NCBI GenBank assembly: GCA_028671895.1
Contig: JAPMAC010000221.1
Coordinates: 930,001-994,000 of the forward strand
DNA length: 64,000 nt
Direction of reading: 5' to 3'
From: Oenanthe sinensis
Lineage: Eukaryota; Streptophyta; Magnoliopsida; Apiales; Apiaceae
Shown here: positions 11,870 to 23,824 of the stretch, in pieces
Position numbering within the stretch: the stretch's first letter is position 1
Layout: each line of letters opens with the position of its first letter
Translations under genes and position numbers: made by a program
Notes under the pieces: model-generated
Seen by the model: the letters and a program-made list of their open reading frames with translations, nothing else
Told to the model about the DNA's origin: nothing
Database searches by the model: none

Positions 11870-12653
11870 TCTTCCGATCTTCCAATTAAGCATGATAGTT
11901 TAATTTCCAGTCTCCCAACTTTCCACAGAAGTGACAATCGTCTTCTTTATCAACACCTCATTCAGACTTTAGAGTCTGCTTTAGGGATTGGACTTTGGTT
12001 TGACAACGGAACTAGATCAAATCTTCTCCTTGCCTTTCCATTTTCCTTTCCCTTTTGCATTCCCTATGTTTACCATCAATATAGTAGTAGTTCATGCATT
12101 TATCATATTACTTTCAGCAGTTCTCAACATGCTTAGCAACTTAATGGGTATTTTACAAATCTTATTCACTTTATTGTTCATAACAAAATAAGAATAATAT
12201 TTGTCCAGAGATTGTAAGATCAAATCTAACTGTCTCCAGACCAATCTGGAAACCCAAAATATCAATAGTATTCATTATACCATATAATCTTTAGAACATG
12301 TGGTGTAACCGGGTCTCACTCTCCCTACTTGTAAGTGTATAGTGCCCTTTCAAATATATCTTGTGCTCAATCGTTTCATAAGCATCTATATGCTTGTATT
12401 GCTTCTTAAGCTCAGCACATATATTTGCGAGCATGAGACATGAAACATCAGTCACAACATCAATTTGCTTCCAATAAGCACTATGATTTGCACATGTTAC
12501 ATTCTCAACTTTAAATGCAGGGGAAGAGATTTGACTAATATCGTGGTGCCCGAGGACGATCCTCAAGCTCCTATGTCAGTCAAGGAAATATATTCTCGTC
12601 AACTTGTCCTTCTCAAGAACTGATCGCATAGAGAAGTTGTTTGTGTTTATCAT
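11870..12653 (-). pseudogene. A1 gag remnant
   Basis: The start ATG is at 12651-12653, giving MINTNNFSMRSVLEKDKL, which matches B gag (MANNTNNFSVRATLEKDKL). The middle (12291-12566) includes VSCLMLANICAELKKQYKHI. The zinc knuckle near 11900 reads CHFCGKLGDWKLNYHA, so the histidine and last cysteine of CX2CX4HX4C are lost. Gag would have formed the virus-like particle. Several stops; nonfunctional. Confidence 0.75.
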
Positions 12654-13411
12654 TTGATATCTACAATATTAAAGTGCATAAAATAAACTAGATTGCAAAA
12701 TTAATATTAATTATGTTTAAGTGATTATGGTATATCATCATATACCTCCCACTATTTTTATCAAACTAATAGCCCTTACTATTAATTTGGAAAGTATATC
12801 CCATAATTCTTTCTAGTGAGCCAAGATCCATATTTCGACATGTCCTAAGTCAACCACTGGAAGTCCTTAGAAAATGATTATTTAGGTAGACAACAGTTGT
12901 TAATTATATCATATATAATTCTTGGATAGTTTGGTGAACAACGATTGATCTTATCTATCTAATAGACTTTTAACCAAACTCAATGCTTCTAAGTTCATAA
13001 TAGTTGAATATAACCGTTTATTTTCACTTATTATGACGACTCAGTTAAGTTAGACTCAATGATACAATGGTCGAATATAACCGTTTATATTCATCGCATC
13101 TCACCACGATAGATAGGAGTCCTCTGCCACTCACAGTCCTTCCCCTTATCGATCTAGGATTCGATGAGTGTTCATTCATTGGAAAGCATCCGAGTAAAAC
13201 TTAATATTTTGTTAAGGGGTTTTAGAAAATTTATAACGATCATGATCACATCATAAAGAGATCCTCAATTTTTCCTTGAACCAAATATTTCAAATCGACA
13301 TCTTAAATTGTTCATTTCCCAGGTAGATGGAGGATACCAATGGTCACACTTAAAACCCATCAGCCTTACGAATACGCATATCCGTTTTTGTCAGAAAATC
13401 CCAATTATAAA
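12654..13411 (-). other. A1 leader, part 1
   Basis: AT-rich untranslated leader between gag and PBS, matching A2 at 29521-30280. No coding or RNA gene is seen. It is interrupted after 13411 by the TRIM array, with TSD ATAAA at 13407-13411. Confidence 0.7.
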
Positions 13412-13863
13412 TGTAACACCCCAGTCCCACATCGAGTAGATTGGGATAATTTGTTCAGTATATAAGTAAAAAGTAATACTACTAAGTGCACCAACAAATC
13501 ATTGATCTTTTGGGGGCCTGTGGTGGGCTTGTGGATTACCCAAGTTGTTGTATTTGGGCCAGTTTACTTTGCGCCTATTTCGGATTCGGAAGTCGGGACT
13601 TGACCCGATTTTCGAAAAAGACTCGGGACTTGACCCGGGTTGTCACATATGGTATCAGAGCCAACTCTCGAAAGCTTGATTTGTCAAGTTGCCGGAGGTG
13701 GGGACACGAAGGCTGGTGGTATTATCCCACAATGGACAGAGGTCCGGAGGTGGGGACACGAAGCTAGCCGGTATTATCCCACAATGGCTAGAGAGGTACG
13801 ATCTGGGCCTATGGGCTATCTGTTCGGCCTGACAGGGACGTCAGGAATTTAAGTAGGGGAGTT
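13412..13863 (+). repeat. TRIM unit 1 (LTR1 13412-13647, internal 13648-13863)
   Basis: Type-1 LTR of 236 bp (contains TTTGCGCCTATTTCGG). A TATA-like TATATAAG lies at 13459-13466. PBS is at 13650-13662. The internal part holds a 52-bp direct duplication starting at 13692 and 13744 (CCGGAGGTGGGGACACGAAG). Confidence 0.92.
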
Positions 13864-14313
13864 TGTAACACCCTAGTCCCACATCGAGTAGATTGGGATA
13901 ATTTGTTCAGTATATAAGTAAAAAGTAATACTACTAAGTGCACCAACAAATCATGATCTTTTGGGGGCCCGTGGTGGGCTTGTGGATTACCCAAGTTGTT
14001 GTATTTGGTTCAGTTTACTTTGACTTATTTCCGATTCGGAAGTCGGGCCTTGACCCGATTTTCAAAAAAAACTCGGGATTTGACCCGGGTTGTCAAATAT
14101 GGTATCAGAGCCAACTCTCGAAAGCTTGATTCGTCAAGTTGCCGGAGGTGGGGACACGAAGGCTGGTGGTATTATCCCACAATGGACAGAGGTCCGGAGG
14201 TGGGGACACGAAACTAGCCGGTATTATCCCACAATGGCTAGAGAGGTACGATCTGGGCCTATGGGCTATATGTTCGGCCTGACGAGGATGTCAGGAATTT
14301 AAGTGGGGGAGTT
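13864..14313 (+). repeat. TRIM unit 2 (LTR2 13864-14097, internal 14098-14313)
   Basis: Type-2 LTR of 234 bp (TTTGACTTATTTCCG). Its terminal CA is changed, ending TTGTCAAA. The internal domain carries GATTCGTCAAG and CGAAACTAGCC in place of GATTTGTCAAG and CGAAGCTAGCC. Confidence 0.92.
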
Positions 14314-14765
14314 TGTAACACCCCAGTCCCACATCGAGTAGATTGGGATAATTTGTTCAGTATATAAGTACAAAGTACTACTACTAAGTGCACCAACAAA
14401 TCATTGATCTTTTAGGGGCCTGTGGTGGGCTTGTGGATTACCCAAGTTGTTGCATTTGGGCCAGTTTACTTTGCGCCTATTTCGGATTCGGAAGTCGGGA
14501 CTTGACCCGATTTTCAAAAAAGACTCGGGACTTGACCCGGGTTGTCACATATGGTATCAGAGCCAACTCTCGAAAGCTTGATTTGTCAAGTTGCCGGAGG
14601 TGGGGACACGAAGGCTGGTGGTATTATCCCACAATGGACAGAGGTCCGGAGGTGGGGACACGAAGCTAGCCGGTATTATCCCACAATGGCTAGAGAGGTA
14701 CGATCTGGGCCTATGGGCTATCTGTTCGGCCTGACGAGGACGTCAGGAATTTAAGTAGGGGAGTT
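14314..14765 (+). repeat. TRIM unit 3 (LTR3 14314-14549, internal 14550-14765)
   Basis: Type-1 LTR, 236 bp, with a 216-bp internal domain of the unit 1 kind. It starts 902 bp after unit 1. Confidence 0.92.
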
Positions 14766-15214
14766 TGTAACACCCTAGTCCCACATCGAGTAGATTGGGA
14801 TAATTTGTTCAGTATATAAGTAAAAAGTAATACTACTAAGTGCACCAACAAATCATGATCTTTTGGGGGCCTGTGGTGGGCTTGTGGATTACCCAAGTTG
14901 TTGTATTTGGGTCAGTTTACTTTGACTTATTTCCGATTCGGAAGTCGGGCCTTGACCCGATTTTCGAAAAAACTCGGGATTTGACCCGGGTTGTCAAATA
15001 TGGTATCAGAGCCAACTCTCGAAAGCTTGATTCGTCAAGTTGCCGGAGGTGGGGACACGAAGGCTGGTGGTATTATCCCACAATGGACAGAGGTCCGGAG
15101 GTGGGGACACGAAACTAGCCGGTATTATCCCACAATGGCTAGAGAGGTACGATCTGGGCCTATGGGCTATATGTTCGTCCTGACGAGGATGTCAGGAATT
15201 TAAGTGAGGGAGTT
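14766..15214 (+). repeat. TRIM unit 4 (LTR4 14766-14998, internal 14999-15214)
   Basis: Type-2 LTR, 233 bp, ending TTGTCAAA as in unit 2, with a unit 2 kind of internal domain. Confidence 0.92.
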
Positions 15215-15666
15215 TGTAACACCCCAGTCCCACATCGAGTAGATTGGGATAATTTGTTCAGTATATAAGTAAAAAGTACTACTACTAAGTGCACCAACAA
15301 ATCATTGATCTTTTGGGGGCCTGTGGTGGGCTTGTGGATTACCCAAGTTGTTGCATTTGGGCCAGTTTACTTTGCGCCTATTTCGGATTCGGAAGTCGGG
15401 ACTTGACCCGATTTTCGAAAAAGACTCGGGACTTGACCCGGGTTGTCACATATGGTATCAGAGCCAACTCTCGAAAGCTTGATTTGTCAAGTTGCCGGAG
15501 GTGGGGACACGAAGGCTGGTGGTATTATCCCACAATGGACAGAGGTCCGGAGGTGGGGACACGAAGCTAGCCGGTATTATCCCACAATGGCTAGAGAGGT
15601 ACGATCTGGGCCTATGGGCTATCTGTTCGGCCTGACAAGGACGTCAGGAATTTAAGTAGGGGAGTT
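15215..15666 (+). repeat. TRIM unit 5 (LTR5 15215-15450, internal 15451-15666)
   Basis: Type-1 LTR, 236 bp, and a type-1 internal domain. It starts 901 bp after unit 3. Confidence 0.92.
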
Positions 15667-15770
15667 TGTAACACCCCAGTCCCACATCGAGTAGATTGGG
15701 ATAATTTGTTCAGTATATAAGTAAAAAGTAATAATACTAAGTGCACCAACAAATCATTGATCTTTTGGGT

Positions 15771-17236
15771 TATTTTAGATATTTGATTGAAAATAATAGT
15801 CCGAGAAATCGGGTTGTTACAGTTGGTATCAAGAGCTCTAGGTTATTTTCCTGTAGACTGGCTTTGGCCTTGACCTGTGGATAGTTTGAGTAATTATAAG
15901 TGACTTTTTGGATAGACGCGTTATGTGTTTTTGGAGAATAGGATTTTTGAGAATTTGGGGGCCAAATTCTTTTTAAGGAGAGTAGTATGTAATATCCCAT
16001 ATTTTTTTTAGAATAATAAAATAGATTAATAATAATAGAAAAAGGATTAAAATTGGATAGAAATTAGGAATTAGAATTGGATTATAATAATGGCCTTTCG
16101 AATATGGGTCGGATTTGAATAACCAAATTGTAATAGGTTTATAAATTAGGGTTTTAGAACTCTATATATAGATTGAGATCTTCTTATTTTTTCATATTCT
16201 TTCCTAGCCACCAAGACTAAACAATTACAAATCTCTCTCTACACAAATCTTTATTCTTTTTCTTCATCTTTGTTATTAAAATTCGTAGGATTTACTATAC
16301 ACAACTCAGCCATCTTGTAAATTTCGTAAACAATTCATCATTAGTCGGAATTCGTTGATTCTGGACTTTTCGGAAAGATCTTTTCGTTCTCTACGACTTT
16401 CGTGTTTTAAGTTTTTCCATAAAACATCGTTTGGAGGGTCAAAAAGGTGAAATACAGATTTGGACAGAATTGGAGTTATGAAGAAATTCAACATTTGAGA
16501 TGCGATGTTGTTGATTGGGTACTAAGGATTGAATATATATGTTCTAGGATGTTGTTAATTCTTGATTTGCGAGGTTGAGGTAAGTTTTCGATTGATCTTT
16601 CTGGTATTTTCAAAATTATGTGTATATTTGATTATAAAATTTTGGGCTAAGTGATTATATTTTGAAGTGACGTGTATTACCCTATATGTGTTGTGTGTCA
16701 ACAATAATTTTGGATCTCTAATTTATGCCATGGTTTGTGAAAATAAGAATAAGAACTTAGGGCCGAGTCACCGGATTGTAGTGACAGTTTTCTGAAAATT
16801 TGGGACCGTTATCACCGGGTTGTAATGGTCGTGGCATAGATCATGAGTTTTGAATTATTGTTGTTTATGTGGTTATCTGTATCGTATGTATCGAATAAGA
16901 ATATGAAAGTATATCGAAAAGTTATGTGTATAGTTATCGTATTATCGAAAATTATTTTGTTATATGTATTACTTGTTACTTGGCCCGACTAGTTGGATCG
17001 ATTGGTTACTTGCTGGGCTGTGTAGCTCATTACTTACAATTTTCAGGTTCGGTGTATGAGGAAGATGAAGTGTATCGGATTTCGAGGATCTTAGAATTGG
17101 AATAGATTGGTTGTTCACTCGTCATTGTTAGCTGCGTTTTTGTAATAGTTAGTTTTGTAATAGAGTTTTTGGATTAATAAATATAATTGTTTTAGATTTT
17201 GTAAGATTAATAGCCCGAAAAAGGTGGGCTGTTACA
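15771..17236 (+). mobile_element. T: small LTR element with very short internal region, 5' LTR truncated
   Basis: The 5' LTR is reduced to its last 51 bp (15771-15821, ending GGTTGTTACA). Next come a PBS-like TGGTATCAAGAGC (15824-15836, one extra A compared with TGGTATCAGAGC), only 166 bp of internal sequence, a PPT AAGGAGAGTAGTA (15975-15987) and a complete 1249-bp 3' LTR (15988-17236, TGTAATATCCC to GGGCTGTTACA). A TATA box TCTATATATAG is at 16161-16171. No coding ORF is present, so it is non-autonomous. The left junction deleted both most of its 5' LTR and about 40 bp of TRIM LTR6. Confidence 0.8.
15988..17236 (+). repeat. T 3' LTR
   Basis: 1249 bp, TGTAATATCCCATA to GCTGTTACA. The last 50 or so bp resemble the truncated 5' copy (AATAGYCCGARAAA, then GGGYTGTTACA). 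No coding content is seen. Confidence 0.78.
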
Positions 17237-17546
17237 GTTGGGTCAGTTTACTTTGACTTATTTCGGATTCGGAAGTCGGGACTTGACCCGATTTTCGAAA
17301 AAGACTCGGGACTTGACCCGGGTTGTCACATATGGTATCAGAGCCAACTCTCGAAAGCTTGATTTGTCAAGTTGCCGAAGGTGGGGACACGAAGGCTGGT
17401 GGTATTATCCCACAATGGACAGAGGTCCGGAGGTGGGGACACGAAACTAGCCTGTATTATCCCACAATGGCTAGAGAGGTACGATCTGGGCCTATGGGCT
17501 ATCTGTTCGGCCTGACGAGGACGTCAGGAATTTAAGTAGGGGAGTT

Positions 17547-17998
17547 TGTAACACCCCAGTCCCACATCGAGTAGATTGGGATAATTTGTTCAGTATATAA
17601 GTAAAAAGTAATACTACTAAGTGCACCAACAAATCATTGATCTTTTGGGGGCCTGTGGTGGGCTTGTGGATTACCCAAGTTGTTGCATTTGGGCCAGTTT
17701 ACTTTGCGCCTATTTCGGATTCGGAAGTCGGGACTTGACCCGATTTTCGAAAAAGACTCGGGACTTGACCCGGGTTGTCACATATGGTATCAGAGCCAAC
17801 TCTCGAAAGCTTGATTCGTCAAGTTGCCGGAGGTGGGGACACGAAGGCTGGTGGTATTATCCCACAATGGACAGAGGTCCGGAGGTGGGGACACGAAGCT
17901 AGCCGGTATTATCCCACAATGGCTAGAGAGGTACGATCTGGGCCTATGGGCTATCTGTTCGGCCTGACGAGGACGTCAGGAATTTAAGTAGGGGAGTT
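17547..17998 (+). repeat. TRIM unit 7 (LTR7 17547-17782, internal 17783-17998)
   Basis: Type-1 LTR of 236 bp. The internal domain has GATTCGTCAAG (type 2) together with CGAAGCTAGCC (type 1). Confidence 0.92.
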
Positions 17999-18234
17999 TG
18001 TAACACCCCAGTCCCACATCGAGTAGATTGGGATAATTTGTTCAGTATATAAGTAAAAAGTAATACTACTAAGTGCACCAACAAATCATTGATCTTTTGG
18101 GGGCCTGTGGTGGGCTTGTGGATTACCCAAGTTATTGCATTTGGGCCAGTTTACTTTGCGCCTATTTCGGATTCGGAAGTCGGGACTTGACCCGATTTTC
18201 GAAAAAGACTCGGGACTTGACCCGGGTTGTCACA
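17999..18234 (+). repeat. TRIM LTR8 (terminal)
   Basis: Type-1 LTR of 236 bp ending TTGTCACA, followed by TSD ATAAA at 18235-18239. It closes the array. Confidence 0.92.
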
Positions 18235-18239
18235 ATAAA

Positions 18240-19643
18240 TATCAAAAATCCATATTTAATTCCGTGTTTTAAAAATCTATATTTCATAAACACAAGAATC
18301 TCATGATCGTTTGTTAATTTTAAAATCTTGAATCGTTACAGATTTTATCTTGTTTAAGCAAACATGGCATGGGTGTCGTATCTAATACATACATGATTAA
18401 TCAATATTAAGCATGCATCTCAATTATATCTACGCATACATACCAATACATGCAATCATATACATATATGTAATGTGCGTAAATTAAACGTGTTTGGGCA
18501 TGGCCCCATCCTATGTGATATTTCCAAGCTAATGGAAATATCAAGGTCAGTCTATGGTGGTTTTAAAAATACTATCTATTACATGTCTTCTTTCTTCATT
18601 GCTCCATCATCACCTTTTGGATCGCCTCCTTGCTTGCAAGTCTTCATTGATAATTACATTGAATAATAAAAATAAAACTATTCTAATGAAATTACAAGAA
18701 GAACTCGAGTTACATTCGAGATAATTAAATTACAATGAATAAACGACATGCAAGTCGTATTTAGAAACCAAAACCATAAATCAAAACCACTATCCTATGG
18801 GTCTTTAGGCCATAACCATCCACCATGCTATCATATAACACATATAATATATCTCATATTATATAATCATATCATATAATCATATATAACAAATTTCGAA
18901 ATTTCAGAAAATTAAGAACGGATTTCTAAAGACAATAAATTGCTATTTCGAGGCCCTTAACGACGTCAAACGCATCAGTTTTGTTCATTGGCCCGATTCT
19001 AGTCAGAAAACACATATCGTTTGCGAAAATCGGATACGGCAGTCAGATTTCTCCAAATCTGACGGTGTTTTAAAAATCGTATCATATACAATTCCCATAA
19101 CAAGAACAAGCATATATCATATATACATACACAGAGATACATACAATCATCATATGATTATACATTACATGAATATCATATATTCATAATATATACATAC
19201 ATATACTTAAAATTTTAGAAAATCAAATAATTTTCAAAAAATCATAAATCACCGTTTTGGAGGCTGTAACGACATCTAATGGCTTACAGACGCAGAGCTG
19301 ACTTTGCCAGTATTGCTCAGTGACCCGATTACAGTCAGAAAACACATATCGTTTGCGAAAATCGGACAACGGACACAGATTTCAAAAAATTAACGGCAGC
19401 CGTTTCAGAATTCGTATCGAATACGATTCCCATAATAAGAACAAACATGTATCATATACATACATCAACACACATAATCATCACATGATTATATATCATA
19501 AAATATCATATATTCATAATATATATAAATATATACATATTGTATCAATATAAAATCATGATAGATCGCATACATGCTTATATATCAAAAACTGTTAAGC
19601 ACATAACCGAATTAAAACGTTTCGCAAGTAGCTCTGATGCCAT
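18240..19643 (-). other. A1 leader, part 2, and PBS
   Basis: AT-rich leader matching A2 at 30280-31687. The PBS is at 19631-19642 and reads TGGCATCAGAGC on the minus strand. I see no gene; the short plus-strand ORFs recur in every leader copy without a coding signature. Confidence 0.75.
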
Positions 19644-21186
19644 TGTAGGGTTTCGTGACACAAACGCAGCGGAATAAACGCGAAAAATAAATCAAAATAG
19701 CGAAACCCTCCGCAGGATCCATGCGAAAACAAAAGATTTAATTCGGAGATAAAGAATAAATACCTTTAGAAGCTTTAACAGTTCATTAATGGAAGATTAA
19801 TGGAGGTCCAAAGCTTGTTTAATCACCACGTATCCCGCTCTCGCGATCTTCGCTCTACGGTATCCACACGAACACTTTTCATGAAGGATTGATGTGTACT
19901 AGCACCCGAAAACTTCTTCTCTCTCTATCTTCCTCCTCTCTTAGAGCGGCTAGGCTTTTTGTAAAATCTCTATTTTATTAAATCAGCCCATAAAGAGATT
20001 ATATAGAGAGAGGAATAAGTTTTCTAATTATAATCCAATTATAATTAATACTAATCCAAAATTCTAAATTATTTAATTAAGTCTCACTTAATTAATTAAT
20101 TATTAATTTTGGAATTAGTTTAAGTAATTCATTTATTCTATTTATATAATTAATTAAGTCATATTTAATTAATATCATAAATAAAATAAATTACTTATTT
20201 AATTTAAATTCATAATTTAAATTATTTCTCCTTCAAGCGTTCTTTGTGTGTGACCCTGTAGGTTATTATTACGTTGGCAACAATTTTAATATCTAATTAA
20301 AATTGTAAATAATGAGCGGCATCTAGTAATACATCATTGCTACCCAAGTAATAATAACAAATCGGTGATTCGATTAAGCCTTTCGTGAATAATGTTCCAT
20401 GTAATATAATCCCTTTAATCTTGATATTATAGATTAAACTCAAGGCATGTCTCGTGTCATCCTCTTCATAATTTAATCTTTATTTTCTTGATCGATGAGT
20501 AGACTATTAAAATCAAATCAACATTTGAGCACGGCCGTGCATTTCATAGTCTCACTCAAACAAGAGGCCAATAATATCACTCCTAAAATTAGGAGGATTA
20601 AATCCCATCTAGATCATTCATATTTCTCATACGATTCATAATATACTCAATGTCCACTTTTATCATCACCCGGTCAAAGGTAACTTTTAATGTAATCAAA
20701 GTATATTAATTCTCGTATAGAAATATAATGATTTCAGGTCTAAGAATCATTACACCATTATCACAGTGAGAATTACTTATGACACTTACTTAACATGTAG
20801 AATCTCACGGCGGGTCATTCCAGTGCCATGCATTGATACATGCACTTATGTTCTTGACTTTAGTATCCCCATACCTATGACCAATGAGATGTGGTCATCT
20901 GTCAAGAAACATACTAGTCTTTGTGCATTATTATTGTCCTTAAATAATAATACTCGACTAGGGAATTTTAGGAATAAGATACTATTCATATAATCTCATT
21001 TTTAAGTCACATACTTAAAGATATATAATACGTATCAAAATTCCAAGGACATTTATTATGCTTTCAATTTATTACGCAGTAAATAAAACATAATAAATAA
21101 ATAATAATTAATAAAACATAATCCTTAATAATAAATATTTTCCTTAAAATATAAAAAGTATTGTCTCTAGAGCACAATTACTAACA
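19644..21186 (-). repeat. A1 5' LTR
   Basis: Complete 1543-bp LTR, TGTAGGGTTTCGTGACAC to ATTACTAACA. Its right flank is B gag, so AATAC at 21187-21191 would be the right TSD copy, and the left copy was lost by deletion. Confidence 0.9.
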
Positions 21187-22053
21187 AATACCTGAATCAG
21201 AAGCTTGACCGGCCTTCTTCTTCTTCAAATCCTCCAAATAAGCATGACAGTTTCTCTTCCAATGACCTGGTTTACCACAGTAGTAACAATCACACTTTGC
21301 AATAGCACCCTTAGGCTTTAAAGCCTGTTTGGGATTAGTCTTTGGCTTGGGACCAGAAGCAGATTCAATCTTCTTCTTTCCCTTCCATTTGCCTTTCCTA
21401 TTAGCCTTACCTTTGTTATCTATCATCAACATGGTAGCAGGTTCAGCCATTTTCATGTTGGTTTCAGAAGTTCGTAACATGGCCAACAATTCAGTGGGTG
21501 TTTTGTCTATCTCATTCATATTGTAGTTCATAACAAAATGAGTATAGTTGCGGTTCAAAGATTGCAAGATAAAGTCAATCTGAGCTTCCGGACCAATCGG
21601 GAAACCCAAAGTATCAAGATACTCAAAATAACCTATCATCTTTAGAACATGTGGTTGAACATGTTCACGCTCTCCCTGTTTGCAAGCATACAGTGCTTTG
21701 CTCGTGTCGAACATTTCTTGACGAGCTTATCCCTCAAACATTCTTTGAAGGTGTTCAATCATCTCATAAGCATCCATATGCTCATGTTATATTTGAAGCT
21801 CAACACTCATTGTTGCCAGCATGAGACACGCAATATCATTGGCATCATCAATATGTTTCTGATAAGCATTTTGCTGAACACGAGTTGCATTCTCAGCAGG
21901 AGGAGCAAGTGAAGGAATTTCAATGGCGTGAAGCTTTCGCTCCTGCCTGAGGACAATCCTCAAATTCCTATACCAATCAAGGAAGTTAGTTCCTGTCAGC
22001 TTGTCCTTCTCAAGGGTTGCTCGCACAGAGAAGTTATTTGTGTTGTTTGCCAT
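21187..22053 (-). pseudogene. B gag remnant
   Basis: The start ATG is at 22051-22053 (MANNTNNFSVRATLEKDKL, then GTNFLDWYRNLRIVLRQERK). Two in-frame TAA codons break it near 21788 (ELQ-I-stop-HEH) and 21729 (EG-stop-ARQEM). Both sit where CAA would be expected, which fits C-to-T decay. The C-terminal part is intact, with a basic KGKANRKGKWKGKKK stretch and a full CX2CX4HX4C zinc knuckle, CYYCGKPGHWKRNC. It ends at SDSGI, where A1 is inserted. Gag is the copia particle protein; this copy is nonfunctional. Confidence 0.85.
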
Positions 22054-23824
22054 TAAATATCTACAATGTTTAAAATGCATATTAGTTAGTTACAGAAGTT
22101 TAATTATGTTTAAGTGATTATCATATACATTCATAATATATATCTCCCACTATTTTTTATCAAATCAATAGCCCTAATTATTAATTCGGAAAGCATTTCA
22201 TTAAATCTTTCTAGTGAGCCAAGATCCATATTTCATCCATGTTTTAAGATAGTGTTGGCTAATACACCAAAAACACGACTATTTAGGTAGACAACATTAG
22301 TCGATTATATCAAATATAACTCTTGGATAGTTTGGTGGAACAACACTTTGTACACATTTATCCAATAAATCTCACCAAACTCTATGCCTCTAAACCCACA
22401 ATCCTATTGTGATGATTTAGTTAAGTTAGACCCAATGTTTCAACAAACTAATTCACTTACTTATCACGTCTTCCCATGATTGATAAAAGCACCTTGCTTT
22501 GGCAAACCTACTCCTTCTCAATCTAGATCTTGACGAGTATTAAACATTGGAAGGCATCCGATTAACTTAATATGTATTTAGGGATTTTAATGTTTATATG
22601 AACGATCATGATCCCATCATAAAGAGATTCTCAATTTTTCTTTGATCAAATAATCCATTTCAATATTCGTCAATGGTTCGATTTCCAGATCGTCGGAGAA
22701 GTAACAAGCGGTTTCACCTAAAACCCAACTTTTTTACGAATAATAATTCGCTTTTGACAAAATCTCCCCATATCAGAAAAAGAAAATTCATATTCAATAA
22801 TGTGTTTCATAAACACAAGAATCTCATGATCGTTTATTTAATTTTAAAATCTTGAATCGTTACAGATTTTATCTTTCTTAAGCAGACATGGCATGGGTGT
22901 CGTATCTAATACATACATCATTCCAACACATACATATCTACACATGCTTTCATATACATATATGTATTGTGCGTAAATTAAACGTGTTTGGTTATGGCCC
23001 CATCCTATGTGATATTTCCAAGCTAATGGAATTATCAAGGTCAATCTATGGTGGTTTCAAATACTACACTATTACATGTCTTTATCTACTTCATTGCTCC
23101 ATCATCTAGATTGCCTCCTAGCTTCCTTGCTTCCAAGTCTCCATTGAACAATTACATTGAATAATAAATAAATATATTCTAATGAAATTACAAGAAGAAC
23201 TCGAGTTACATTCGAGATTAACAATTACAATGAATAAACGACATGCAAGTCGTATTTAGAAACCAAAACCATAAAACAAAACCACTATCCTATGGGTCTT
23301 TAGGTCATAACCATTCACCATGTTATCACATAACACATGTAATATATCTCAGATTATATAAACATGTCATATAATCATATATAATAAATTTCAAAATTTT
23401 AGAAAATTAAATAAATTTCAGAAAATAATAAATCGCCATTTCGGGGCCTGTAACGTCGTCAAACGGCTTACAGACGTGAAGCTGACATATTCAGTATTGC
23501 TCAGAGACACGATTCTAGTCAAAAAATACATATCGTTTGCGAAAATCGGACACTAGACACAGATTTCAGAAAATCTACCGAAGTCGTTTCAGAATTCGTA
23601 TCGAATACGATTTCCATAACAAGAACAAACATGTATCATATACATACAGTAATACACACAATCATCCCATGATTATACAACACATGAATATCATATATTC
23701 AAAATCATATAAAACATATATATCAATATATTGTCATGACATATCATATATATGTTTACATATATCGAAAAACTGTTAAACACATAACCAAATCATCCCA
23801 TTATACACGTAGCTCTGATGCCAT
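22054..23824 (-). other. B leader and PBS, right unit
   Basis: AT-rich untranslated leader of 1.75 kb. The PBS is at 23812-23823 (TGGCATCAGAGC on the minus strand), next to the LTR at 23825. The section from 23287 is the same sequence as 3032-3555. No gene is seen. Confidence 0.75.

Larger units (their letters stand above)
15667..17546 (+). repeat. TRIM unit 6, split by element T
   Basis: The left part of LTR6 is 15667-15770 and the right part 17238-17330, with about 40 bp of LTR missing between them. The right part is type 2 (GACTTATTTC) but ends in intact TTGTCACA, and its internal domain (17331-17546) mixes type 1 and type 2 markers. It looks like a recombinant unit. Confidence 0.85.
13412..18234 (+). 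mobile_element. Tandem TRIM-type retrotransposon array (8 LTRs, 7 internal domains)
   Basis: Non-autonomous miniature LTR element repeated head to tail with shared LTRs. Each unit has an LTR of 233-236 bp (TGTAACACCC to TTGTCACA), a PBS TGGTATCAGAGCC two bases after the LTR, a 216-bp internal domain and a PPT (AAGTAGGGGAGTT). The whole block is flanked by one 5-bp TSD, ATAAA, at 13407-13411 and 18235-18239. Removing it restores the A leader seen near 30280. There is no coding capacity; the 70 and 93-codon ORFs are repeat translations. I see no 5S rRNA-like boxes, so it is not obviously Cassandra. LTR6 is interrupted by element T. Confidence 0.92.
7650..21186 (-). mobile_element. A1: degraded copia-A element
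   Basis: Minus-strand Ty1/copia element with 3' LTR 7650-9176, PPT, degraded pol and gag (9191-12653), leader (12654-13411 and 18240-19630), PBS (19631-19642) and 5' LTR 19644-21186. The 3' LTR lacks its outer 16 bp, where it is fused to B pol. The right side is inserted in B gag after codons for SDSGI. I infer insertion into B gag followed by a deletion that removed B protease to RT, the left TSD and the LTR tip. The TRIM array sits in its leader. Confidence 0.85.

Noticed and set aside
13486..17987. Repeated 70 and 93-codon ORFs as a small gene family
   Set aside because: They fall across the TRIM LTR/internal boundary in every unit, overlap each other in different frames and match no family; they are translations of a noncoding repeat.
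13412..18234. Cassandra TRIM or 5S rRNA genes
   Set aside because: No 5S A-box or C-box motif could be read in the LTR, and the unit is bounded by PBS and PPT.
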